From the NCBI GenBank assembly GCA_036374835.1, contig DASUTB010000097.1, positions 1 through 5,741 on the forward strand: a stretch of DNA of 5,741 bases. The letters run 5' to 3'. This stretch comes from DASUTB01 sp036374835. GTDB lineage: Bacteria; Actinomycetota; Actinomycetes; Jiangellales; Jiangellaceae. The position numbers and the translations under genes were made by a program. The stretch's first letter is position 1; each line of letters starts with the position of its first letter. Below are positions 1 through 5,261 of this stretch, in pieces. The notes below the pieces were generated by a model. That model was not told the origin of the DNA. It worked only from the letters and a program-made list of their open reading frames with translations, and ran no database searches.

Positions 1-174
1 CAGCCGTTCGAGGGCCAGCGCATGCGGAACGGCGATATCGAGGTGGATCCGGTTGCGCAGCGGGCGTGGCCGATCCTGCTGCTGGAACCAGATCGCCGGG
101 TCCCGTCGCATCGGATCCACGAGGTCGTCGTCGCCGAGGCGTTCGTACCCGAGCGCGGCGTGCCAGAACGGCAG
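1..174 (-). pseudogene. VOC/glyoxalase-family protein, internal fragment cut by the left window edge
   Basis: Translated from the minus strand, this stretch reads as the middle of a vicinal-oxygen-chelate (glyoxalase/dioxygenase-like) domain: LPFWHAALGYERLGDDD near 130-174, then AIWFQQQDRPRP and RNRIHLDIAVPH down to the window edge. In actinomycete VOC proteins, some fused to pterin-carbinolamine dehydratase, the same blocks run FW.ALLGY, WFQQ and RNRIH.D. The frame is open up to an ATG at 310-312, but residues encoded above about 174 do not resemble the first VOC strand, and that DNA matches a different gene in another frame. The domain therefore appears to have lost its N-terminus. Its C-terminus lies beyond the window. 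I call it a remnant; if that ATG is used, it could be an expressed hybrid. Substrate unknown. Confidence 0.6.
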
Positions 175-242
175 ACATTTACGGCATATGCCGTTGTCTG
201 GGGTCGGCCGCGCGATGTACTGGCGCATTTTGCACGCAGCGA

Positions 243-600
243 CGATGCTTGAAAGCGAGCGCGCTCGATCCAGAGATCGCGGTGGCAACAGCAATCGTTC
301 GCCGCGGACCATGCCGCGTCGACGTCACCCTCCCACAGCAGCACCTTGACGAGTGTCGTGTGCCCTGGCTGGGCGGCGGCCACGTGCCGAGCCTCGGGCA
401 TGCGGTCGCTCCGGCTGCGCCCGGAGCAGATCCAAGGCTTTGGGCCGCTAGTTGGTCATCGCGTCACCGGCGGCCTCGTGCAGGATCTGGTACGTCTCGA
501 GTGAGGGACGGTCGGCGAAGTTGTCCCACAGGAGGCTCAGCGCGGCGTCACGATTCCCGGCGCGCTGATGACACTGTGCGGCCAGCGTGCACAGCCGCGA
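243..600 (-). pseudogene. SWIM zinc-finger-associated helical-repeat protein, decayed fragment
   Basis: Minus-strand translation gives three consecutive blocks resembling the C-terminal repeat region of actinomycete SWIM zinc-finger family proteins. The first, about 460-594, has AGNRDAALSLLWDNFADRPS and LETYQILHEAAGDA. The second, directly past an in-frame TAG at 448-450, has RPKALDLLRAQPE. The third, in another frame at about 243-355, has LVKVLLWEGDVDAAWSAA and DLWIERARF. The order fits the family, where a DRPSLETY-type block is followed by ERPKAL.LL and then LV..LLWEGD.DAAW. One stop codon and at least one frameshift (roughly 355-400) make it a pseudogene. The SWIM zinc-binding motif itself, N-terminal in the family, is absent. 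The family name is from memory of conserved motifs and is less certain than the decay. Confidence 0.55.
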
Positions 601-612
601 GCTGCGCCGTAG

Positions 613-690
613 TCGGCGATGCCGCACCGCCGTCAGCAGCTCCTCTCGGGACTGGAAGTGGGCATAGAGAGTGACCCTGCTGTCTTTCTT
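613..690 (-). pseudogene. TetR-family regulator, helix-turn-helix scrap
   Basis: The minus strand encodes SRVTLYAHFQSREELLTAV, the usual end of a TetR helix-turn-helix (recognition helix followed by the Y.HF.S+EEL signature). Nothing before it resembles the first TetR helices: upstream there is a Lys/Arg-rich stretch, then a stop at 760-762, with no ATG or GTG start between. Downstream it runs in the same frame into the SWIM-like fragment. It is therefore only about 25 residues of a regulator and cannot work as one. It lies close to the serA control region but should not be taken as the serA regulator. Confidence 0.6.
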
Positions 691-734
691 GGGTCTCTTG
701 ACGCAGGCCCCTCCGCCCGAGATGATGAGGGAAC

Positions 735-770
735 GTTGCGTTATACGAATCAGGTTGCGTTATACGAAAC
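735..770. promoter_or_regulatory. Tandem 15-bp repeats, probable operator for serA-serC-DUF1015
   Basis: GTTGCGTTATACGAA occurs perfectly at 735-749 and again at 754-768, a 19-bp period. The second copy extends to GTTGCGTTATACGAAAC (754-770), an imperfect palindrome with GTTnCGT and ACGnAAC half-sites; the first copy has the same half-sites apart from its last bases. ACGTTG at 733-738 and CAACGT at 772-777 form an outer inverted pair. The block ends 10-20 bp before the serA ATG and overlaps the candidate promoter, as expected for a repressor site. Half-sites of this shape recall IclR-family operators, but that assignment is inference. No regulator gene is in the window. Confidence 0.6.
736..766 (+). 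promoter_or_regulatory. Candidate serA operon promoter
   Basis: TTGCGT at 736-741 and TATACG at 761-766 resemble -35 and -10 hexamers with a 19-bp spacer, slightly long. Transcription would begin near 773, giving a leader of about 14 nt before the serA ATG at 787. Each hexamer lies inside one copy of the tandem repeat, so bound regulator would mask it. TATACG also occurs at 742-747 but lacks a convincing -35 partner. This is a pattern match only. Confidence 0.35.
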
Positions 771-786
771 TCAACGTGGAAGAAGC

Positions 787-2013
787 ATGAGAATCCTGTT
801 CGCCGACGTGTTCAACGAGGAGCAGCTACCGGCCGTCGCGGCGCAGGGACACGAGTACGACCTGCGGCCGGACCTGTCCGCCGACGAGCTCCCGGAGGCG
901 GTTCGCGGCTACGACGTCCTCGTTGTGCGCAGCACCCGTGTCTCGGAGGACACGTTGACCGCCGCTGACAGTCTGGGCCTTGTGATCCGTGCGGGTGCAG
1001 GGGTTAACACCATCGATCTCCAGGCGGCTGCCGACTGCGGGATCTACGTCTGCAACGTGCCCGGCAAGAATGCGATCGCGGTCGCCGAACTCGCGTTCGG
1101 CCTCCTCGTGGCGCTCGACCGGTCGATCGCGGACGCGGTCGCTGATCTGCGCACCGGCGTGTGGAACAAGCGCCGCTATTCGAAGGCGCGAGGCCTTGCC
1201 GGTCGACGGGTCGGCGTCGTTGGGCTCGGCGAGATAGGGCTGGCCTTCGCCGAGCGGGCGGCGGCGTTCGGCATGCGCGTCCGCACGGTGGATAAGCCGG
1301 GGCGGACTGCGGACGTGCTCGAGCGTATAGCCGCGATCGGCATCGAGCTCGTGCCCGACCTGCAAACCCTCGCCGCCACCTCGGATGTGCTGACCTTCCA
1401 CGTGCCCGCTGGGGATGACACGCGGGGACTGGTCGGCAGGCAACTGCTCGCCCAGGTGCCGCAGGGTGCCATCATCATCAACACCTCGCGTGCCGAAGTC
1501 GTCGACGACGATGCACTCATAGAAGCGATGAACACAAAGGGGGTGCGGGCCGGCCTCGACGTTTTCAATGACGAGCCTGGTGGGGGCGAGGGGCGCATCG
1601 ACTCGCCTCTTGCACGTCACCCGAACGTCTACGGCACGCACCACATCGGCGCTTCGACCGAGCAGGCGCAGGCCGCAATCGCGGCCGAGGTGGTGCGGAT
1701 GCTCGCGGCGTACGCGAAGGGCGAGGTGCTGAACTGCGTGAACCTCGAGACGCGCCCGCTCGGTGAGGCCGTGGTCACCGTGCGGCACCTGGATGAGGTC
1801 GGGGTGCTGTCCGAGATCCTCGCGCTGCTCCGGAAAGCCAACCTGAAGGTCGAGCAGATGGAGAACCGGGTATTTGCCGGTGCGCGCGCGGCATGTGCGA
1901 GCCTTCAGGTCAGCGGACAGGTACCGGACGATCTGCGCTCCCAAATCGCGCGGGTCGACCGGGTGTTAGACGTCGCCGTGCGGCCCTCCCAGCCAACCGC
2001 CGGGAAGGAATGA
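787..2013 (+). CDS. serA: D-3-phosphoglycerate dehydrogenase, short form with ACT domain
   Basis: This 408-residue protein catalyses the first step of the phosphorylated serine pathway, NAD-dependent oxidation of 3-phosphoglycerate to 3-phosphohydroxypyruvate, in the cytosol. Substrate-domain blocks are at 48-55 (RSTRVSED) and 68-77 (RAGAGVNTID). The Rossmann loop is GLGEIG at 146-151. The catalytic set of the D-2-hydroxyacid dehydrogenase family is intact: R235 in NTSRAEVVD, E263 in FNDEPGG, H286 in THHIGAS. Residues about 328-400 form a C-terminal ACT domain (VRHLDEVGVLSEIL), the usual site of serine feedback. The length matches the short ACT-only type rather than the roughly 530-residue type with an intervening domain typical of Mycobacterium. 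The frame is open upstream to 619, but GGAAG at 778-782, conserved MRILFADVFN and the operator at 735-770 favour the ATG at 787. First gene of the operon. Confidence 0.95.
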   Translation: MRILFADVFNEEQLPAVAAQGHEYDLRPDLSADELPEAVRGYDVLVVRSTRVSEDTLTAADSLGLVIRAGAGVNTIDLQAAADCGIYVCNVPGKNAIAVAELAFGLLVALDRSIADAVADLRTGVWNKRRYSKARGLAGRRVGVVGLGEIGLAFAERAAAFGMRVRTVDKPGRTADVLERIAAIGIELVPDLQTLAATSDVLTFHVPAGDDTRGLVGRQLLAQVPQGAIIINTSRAEVVDDDALIEAMNTKGVRAGLDVFNDEPGGGEGRIDSPLARHPNVYGTHHIGASTEQAQAAIAAEVVRMLAAYAKGEVLNCVNLETRPLGEAVVTVRHLDEVGVLSEILALLRKANLKVEQMENRVFAGARAACASLQVSGQVPDDLRSQIARVDRVLDVAVRPSQPTAGKE

Positions 2014-2019
2014 TCGCCC

Positions 2020-3105
2020 GTGCCACGCCGTGTCCACAACTTCAGTGCCGGACCATCGACCCTGCCGCTCGAGGTGCTCGAGGATGCCCAGCAGGAACTC
2101 GTCGACTATGCGGGCAGCGGGATGTCACTGCTCGAGATGAGCCACCGGGGCGGCTACTACGAGCAGGTCCACGCCGACGCGCTCGCGCTCGTACGGGAGG
2201 TCGGCGAAGTGCCGGACAACTTCGACGTGCTGTTCGTGCAGGGCGGCGCCACGCTACAGTTCGCGGCGGTGCCGGCGAATCTGCTGGGGGATGGGCGGCC
2301 CGCGGCCTACGTGCTGTCCGGCTCGTGGGCGCGCAAGGCCTTTGCAGACGCCGAGCGGATCGGCGATGCGTATGTCGCGTGGGATGGCGCGCCGGACGGT
2401 CACACGCGCATGCCGGCTGCGGAGGATCTCGCGGTCGAACCGGGTACGGCGTACCTGCACGTGACCTCCAACGAGACGATCGAGGGCATCCGGTTCGCCC
2501 GCTTCCCCGACGTTGGTGTGCCACTGGCGGCGGACATGTCGAGCGACTTCTTCAGCCGCCCGGTGCCGTGGGAACGCTTCGACATCGTCTACGGCGGGAC
2601 ACAGAAGAACCTCGGGCCCGCGGGGATGGCAGTCGTAGTCGTCCGCCGGGCGATCCTCGATAACGCGCCGAACACCTTCGGCACCTACCTCCGCTATGCC
2701 ACGCACGCGAAGGCCGACTCGCTCTACAACACGCCGCCGACCTTCACGGTCTACATGACCGGGAAGGTGCTGTCGTGGATCAAACGACAGGGAGGACTGG
2801 CGGCGATGGAGCAGCGCGCCAAGCGCAAGGCCTCGATGATCTATCAAGCGATCGACGACAGCGACGGCTTCTACAGCGGTCCCGCGGAACCGGCCAGCCG
2901 GTCCCACATGAACGTTGTGTTCCGGCTGCCGAGCTCCACACACGAGGAAGACTTTCTCCGGCGCGCCGCCGAGGTCGGCCTGGTCAACCTCAAGGGTCAC
3001 CGCAGTGTCGGTGGCTGCCGTGCCAGCCTGTACAACGCGTTGCCCGAGGCAGCCGCGCGGGCGCTGGCGGAGTTCATGACCGAGTTCCGATTGGGTCGCA
3101 GATGA
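2020..3105 (+). CDS. serC: Phosphoserine aminotransferase
   Basis: PLP-dependent class V aminotransferase of 361 residues that converts 3-phosphohydroxypyruvate plus glutamate to O-phospho-L-serine and 2-oxoglutarate; in many bacteria it also serves pyridoxal-phosphate synthesis. Visible family blocks are NFSAGPSTLP at 7-16, SHRGGYY at 41-47, GGATLQF at 75-81, W103, TSNETIEG at 149-156, D172 (pyridine-nitrogen contact), K196 in GTQKNLGPAG (Schiff-base lysine), N237-TPPTF, and the phosphate-binding GHRSVGGCRASLYNA near 326-340. Length and motifs follow the E. coli-type SerC rather than the divergent mycobacterial type. The GTG start at 2020 is supported by GGGAAGGA at 2002-2009 with 10 nt spacing and by the family N-terminus (HNFSAGP) beginning at once. 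It starts 6 nt after the serA stop and its own stop overlaps the next ATG, so the genes are cotranscribed. Confidence 0.95.
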   Translation: MPRRVHNFSAGPSTLPLEVLEDAQQELVDYAGSGMSLLEMSHRGGYYEQVHADALALVREVGEVPDNFDVLFVQGGATLQFAAVPANLLGDGRPAAYVLSGSWARKAFADAERIGDAYVAWDGAPDGHTRMPAAEDLAVEPGTAYLHVTSNETIEGIRFARFPDVGVPLAADMSSDFFSRPVPWERFDIVYGGTQKNLGPAGMAVVVVRRAILDNAPNTFGTYLRYATHAKADSLYNTPPTFTVYMTGKVLSWIKRQGGLAAMEQRAKRKASMIYQAIDDSDGFYSGPAEPASRSHMNVVFRLPSSTHEEDFLRRAAEVGLVNLKGHRSVGGCRASLYNALPEAAARALAEFMTEFRLGRR

Positions 3106-4337
3106 CTGTGGCCAGCACCGGCCCTCCCGGTGCGAGCGCGCATGACACCGGCTGGCTGCGCCCGGTTCAGCTCTGCCTCGCCACCGCGGTGTCCGGGCCC
3201 GAAGCAGGTGCTTGGCGACGTCCTACTGCTTCTGTGTGGCGCAGGTCTGAGGAGAACCAACAGCGCCGTCCCGATGCGCTCGAGGTACCGCCGGCGCCCA
3301 CTTCGTGTGTCACAACCGACGGCCCGGTACTCGCCGTGTACCGCATCACCACCGCTGATCATACGCAGACCGGGCTGCTTGCGGACGTGAAGGTCGCGGC
3401 CTGGGAGGCTCGTCGCGTCAGGGGCCATGAGCACACCCGCTACGCGAAGGAGGAGGCGCTGCTTGCCGAACTCGACGATGTGGAGGCGCTGGTCGGACCG
3501 GTCGCGCTGGGTCACCGCCCCGAGCCTGAGCTAGGCGCCCTCCTCGAAGGACTCTCGAGCGGGCGACGCACGGCGTCATGGGAATCGGCGGGCGAGACCC
3601 TCCACGAGCTCTGGGTCGTGGAGGGCACGAAGCTCGAAGAACTCGCCACCCGCAGCGCAGCCCTCGACCCCCTCTACATCGTCGACGGGCACCATCGCAT
3701 CGCCGCCGCCGCCCGGCGGGCCGCGGGTAGACACGCAGCCACCGCGGACGATGACCCGTGGGGTGCATTCCTTGCTGCGGTCTTCCCCGCCGACCAGCTC
3801 GTGGTCCGGGCGATCCACCGGATCGTCGATGTGGCGGGTGCGGGCACGCCGGATGCGCTGCTAGGCCGCCTCGAGGCGCTCGGTACCCTCACGTCGGTCG
3901 ATGGGCCGGAGGACGCGCGGGCTCGACGGAAAAAGCAGTTCGGCGTGGGATTCGCCGGCCGCTGGTATCGGCTCGACATCCGGCCGTCTGCCGGGCGGTC
4001 GTGCCCCGACGCGCAGCTCCTCGACGAGCTCGTGCTCGGTCCGGTCCTCGGCATCGACGACCCCAGGAACGACATGCGGATCGACTTCTTCCCCGATCTC
4101 GGAGACCTTCGTCCCGTCGCCGAGCGTTGCCGTGACACCAATGAGATCGCCTTCCTTGTCCGTCCGTTGGCGGTCGATGAGGTGTTCGCGATCGCCGACT
4201 CGGGCGCTGCGCTTCCCCCGAAGTCCACCTGGTTCGACCCAAAGCCGATCAAGGGCGCCGTCATGCCGGCACAACGGCTGCCGGAGCGCGCTTGGGGCCC
4301 GCAAAGCCTCCTTGAGGCCTCCCGGCCTGCGGGGTGA
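3102..4337 (+). CDS. DUF1015-family protein of the serA-serC operon, possible serine/phosphoserine enzyme
   Basis: A 411-residue protein of the DUF1015 family (COG4198), whose genes often neighbour serA and serC in unrelated bacteria; no activity is established that I can state. Family marks are TGLLADVKVAA at 90-100, GHEHTRYAKEE at 108-118, YIVDGHHRIAAA at 192-203, DPRNDMRIDFF at 320-330 and the C-terminal LPPKSTWFDPKP at 371-382. DGHHR resembles the G(x)HR-type motif of ParB/sulfiredoxin-fold proteins, a fold that includes free-serine kinases such as archaeal SerK; that link is inference. The ATG at 3102 overlaps the serC stop as ATGA, which decides the start although the frame opens earlier. 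After LRPV at 19-22, residues about 25-65 look unlike the family: its usual PPYD-type motif is not visible and the stretch is short, so an N-terminal deletion is possible. No signal peptide or membrane segment seen; likely cytosolic. Confidence 0.85.
   Translation: MTVASTGPPGASAHDTGWLRPVQLCLATAVSGPEAGAWRRPTASVWRRSEENQQRRPDALEVPPAPTSCVTTDGPVLAVYRITTADHTQTGLLADVKVAAWEARRVRGHEHTRYAKEEALLAELDDVEALVGPVALGHRPEPELGALLEGLSSGRRTASWESAGETLHELWVVEGTKLEELATRSAALDPLYIVDGHHRIAAAARRAAGRHAATADDDPWGAFLAAVFPADQLVVRAIHRIVDVAGAGTPDALLGRLEALGTLTSVDGPEDARARRKKQFGVGFAGRWYRLDIRPSAGRSCPDAQLLDELVLGPVLGIDDPRNDMRIDFFPDLGDLRPVAERCRDTNEIAFLVRPLAVDEVFAIADSGAALPPKSTWFDPKPIKGAVMPAQRLPERAWGPQSLLEASRPAG
4298..4333. terminator. 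Nested inverted repeats at the 3' end of the DUF1015 gene
   Basis: CCCGCA (4298-4303) pairs with TGCGGG (4328-4333), and inside it GCCTC (4306-4310) pairs with GAGGC (4314-4318) around a 3-nt loop. The structure covers the last dozen codons of the DUF1015 gene and ends just before its stop. There is no T-run after it, so it is a weak terminator candidate. GC-rich coding DNA often contains such pairings by chance. Confidence 0.2.
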
Positions 4338-4358
4338 TGAGCCTTGCTCGTGGAAGGG

Positions 4359-4496
4359 CCACCCCGCAGTGCACGCACAGTTGCCAGTATTCGCGGAGGG
4401 TTTCAGCGGCAGACCACAGAGCCGGCAGAGTTGGCCGCGCAGCTGGTCCGCGAGGCGATCAGCGGCAGAAGACTCTGGGGACAGGCGCTGAGCTAC
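4359..4496 (-). pseudogene. Possible Cys-rich (zinc-ribbon-like) gene scrap
   Basis: The minus strand reads RLADQLRGQLCRLCGLPL followed by KPSANTGNCACTAGW. It has a CxxC pair (codons at 4416-4427) and a CxC pair (4371-4379), spaced as in small zinc ribbons. No ATG or GTG start exists in this frame near the N-terminal side, where the frame runs into the neighbouring VOC remnant; on the other side it continues without stop into antisense of the DUF1015 gene. It reads more like a short real protein than a random shadow, but I do not recognise the family, and it may be a chance frame in GC-rich DNA. Confidence 0.3.
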
Positions 4497-4675
4497 TAGG
4501 CGGAGATGCCTTCTATCTCGTTGCCTTCCGGGTCGGCGAGTGTCCACCACTCCGGGGCTTCGTGGTCGTAGACGATTCGTCCTCCGGCGGCGAGGGCTGA
4601 CTCGATACGCGCTCGTGCTTGGTCGTGGGGCGCGAATAGGTCGGCGTGGACGCGGTTGCGTGGTTCCGCGGCCAC
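4496..4675 (-). pseudogene. VOC/glyoxalase-family protein, C-terminal remnant
   Basis: The minus strand encodes VAAEPRNRVHADLFAPHDQA, then RARIESALAAGGRIVYDHEA and PEWWTLADPEGNEIEGISA, ending at TAG (4496-4498). This is the complete C-terminal half of a VOC domain; WWTLADPEGNE is its closing signature, with the metal-ligand Glu of the family in that last strand. The N-terminal half (FW.ALLGY and WFQQ blocks) is missing: a TGA in frame at 4697-4699 closes the frame, and the DNA beyond belongs to the toxin-antitoxin module. With no start codon and half a fold it is almost certainly non-functional. Its RNRVH block overlaps the RNRIH block of the fragment at the left edge with clear sequence differences, so the two come from different paralogues. 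Confidence 0.7.
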
Positions 4676-4676
4676 G

Positions 4677-4693
4677 CGGCGATAGCGTCGCCG
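4677..4693. repeat. 6-bp GC-rich inverted repeat at the VOC remnant / toxin-antitoxin junction
   Basis: CGGCGA (4677-4682) and TCGCCG (4688-4693) pair perfectly around TAGCG. The repeat sits exactly where VOC homology ends and about 35 bp before the toxin promoter. It may be a chance pairing, the scar of an insertion, or a weak transcription barrier. Confidence 0.3.
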
Positions 4694-4729
4694 AGGTCAG
4701 AACCGTACGTTGAAATTGGGCCAATACGG

Positions 4730-4755
4730 TATAGTTTCTATCCTCAGGAGGATAG
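4730..4755 (+). promoter_or_regulatory. brnTA promoter element and autoregulatory operator covering the toxin ribosome site
   Basis: TATAGT at 4730-4735 is a good -10 hexamer; no -35 at ideal distance is obvious, TTGAAA at 4710-4715 being only 14 bp away. Immediately downstream CTATCCTC (4738-4745) and GAGGATAG (4748-4755) form a perfect 8-bp inverted repeat around AG. It overlaps the expected transcription start and contains the toxin Shine-Dalgarno AGGAGG (4746-4751). Known BrnT/BrnA modules are repressed by the antitoxin alone or with toxin, so this palindrome is the natural operator. If transcribed it could also fold and hide the ribosome site. TTGGGCCAA at 4716-4724 is a second small palindrome. 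Confidence 0.6.
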
Positions 4756-4759
4756 GTTC

Positions 4760-5020
4760 GTGGAGTTTGAGTTCGACCCTGCGAAGAGTGCAGCGAACCT
4801 TGAGAAGCATGGCATCGATTTCGTCGCAGCCCAAGCGCTACGGGATGACGCCCTGCGTGTCGAGGTACCTGTTCGTACGGTGGATGAGCCACGATGGCTG
4901 ATCGTCGGCCGGATAGCCGGCAAACACTGGTCGGCAGTCGTCACGTATCGGGAGGGACGGGTTCGGTTGATTTCGGTACGTCGGTCCCGAACGGAGGAGG
5001 TGGAGATCTATGAAAGCTGA
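4760..5020 (+). CDS. brnT: BrnT-family ribonuclease toxin
   Basis: An 86-residue toxin of the BrnT family (RelE-like fold), a cytosolic ribonuclease that stops translation when free of its antitoxin. The N-terminal signature is intact (FEFDPAKSAANLEKHGIDF, residues 3-21), followed by the central strand WLIVGRIAG at 46-54 and the C-terminal RVRLISVRRSRTEE at 67-80, matching the family's IRIISAR.A...E ending. Length is typical. An in-frame ATG exists at 4646, but AGGAGG at 4746-4751, 8 nt before the GTG at 4760, and homology beginning at VEFEFDP fix the start at GTG; upstream residues overlap the VOC remnant and the promoter. Toxin-first order and an 11-bp overlap with brnA are typical of brnTA operons. 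No missing family residue is obvious, so it is probably active. Confidence 0.88.
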   Translation: MEFEFDPAKSAANLEKHGIDFVAAQALRDDALRVEVPVRTVDEPRWLIVGRIAGKHWSAVVTYREGRVRLISVRRSRTEEVEIYES

Positions 5021-5246
5021 AGAGTTCGACGACAGATTTGACCGTGGAGAGGACGTCAGCGCGCAGCTTGACCTGGCGAAAGCGCGACGGCCCGGAACGG
5101 AGGCACGACGGGTCAATGTTGATTTTCCCACGTGGATGGTCGAGTCACTCGACCGCGAGGCCAAGAGGCTGGGTGTGACGCGCCAAGCGGTGATCAAGGT
5201 GTGGATCGCAGAGCGGATGGAAGGGCTTGACAAACCCGCAGCGTGA
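5010..5246 (+). CDS. brnA: BrnA-family ribbon-helix-helix antitoxin
   Basis: A 78-residue antitoxin. Residues about 33-38 (RRVNVDF) form the DNA-contacting strand, with helices at about 40-53 (PTWMVESLDREAKR) and 56-70 (GVTRQAVIKVWIAERM) of a CopG/Arc-type ribbon-helix-helix dimer. The acidic N-terminal segment (MKAEEFDDRFDRGEDVSAQL) is the likely toxin-contacting region, an inference from placement and charge. The protein should neutralise BrnT and repress the operon, probably through the palindrome at 4738-4755. ATG at 5010 is preceded by AGGAGGTG (4995-5002) with 7 nt spacing, a very strong site that favours excess antitoxin over the GTG-started toxin. It is translationally coupled to brnT by an 11-bp overlap. 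Confidence 0.88.
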   Translation: MKAEEFDDRFDRGEDVSAQLDLAKARRPGTEARRVNVDFPTWMVESLDREAKRLGVTRQAVIKVWIAERMEGLDKPAA

Positions 5247-5261
5247 CCTCGGCAGCCGAGG
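5247..5261 (+). terminator. Hairpin directly after brnA
   Basis: CCTCGGC (5247-5253) and GCCGAGG (5255-5261) are perfect complements around one base, in practice a 6-bp stem with a 3-nt loop. It begins at the first base after the brnA stop. Only a weak pyrimidine stretch (ATCCTTCG) follows, so it would be a T-poor terminator, as is common in actinomycetes. Confidence 0.5.

Noticed and set aside
619..786. Upstream extension of serA to an ATG at 619
   Set aside because: It would add 56 residues unlike any SerA, overlap the operator repeats and antisense pseudogenes, and ignore the ribosome site before 787.
826..1944. 372-codon open frame antisense to serA
   Set aside because: It mirrors serA in GC-rich DNA; the product is His/Arg/Asp-rich with no family motif, while serA shows full catalytic conservation.
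2775..3101. Upstream extension of the DUF1015 frame into serC
   Set aside because: That part is an out-of-frame shadow of serC; the ATG overlapping the serC stop is the natural coupled start.
4646..4759. Upstream extension of brnT to an ATG at 4646
   Set aside because: The added residues overlap the VOC remnant, the promoter and the AGGAGG; family homology starts at the GTG at 4760.
3861..4892. 343-codon minus-strand open frame across the DUF1015 gene, the remnants and brnT
   Set aside because: Mostly antisense to the DUF1015 gene and brnT with low-complexity Arg/Pro content. Only the Cys-rich piece at 4359-4496 looked possibly real.
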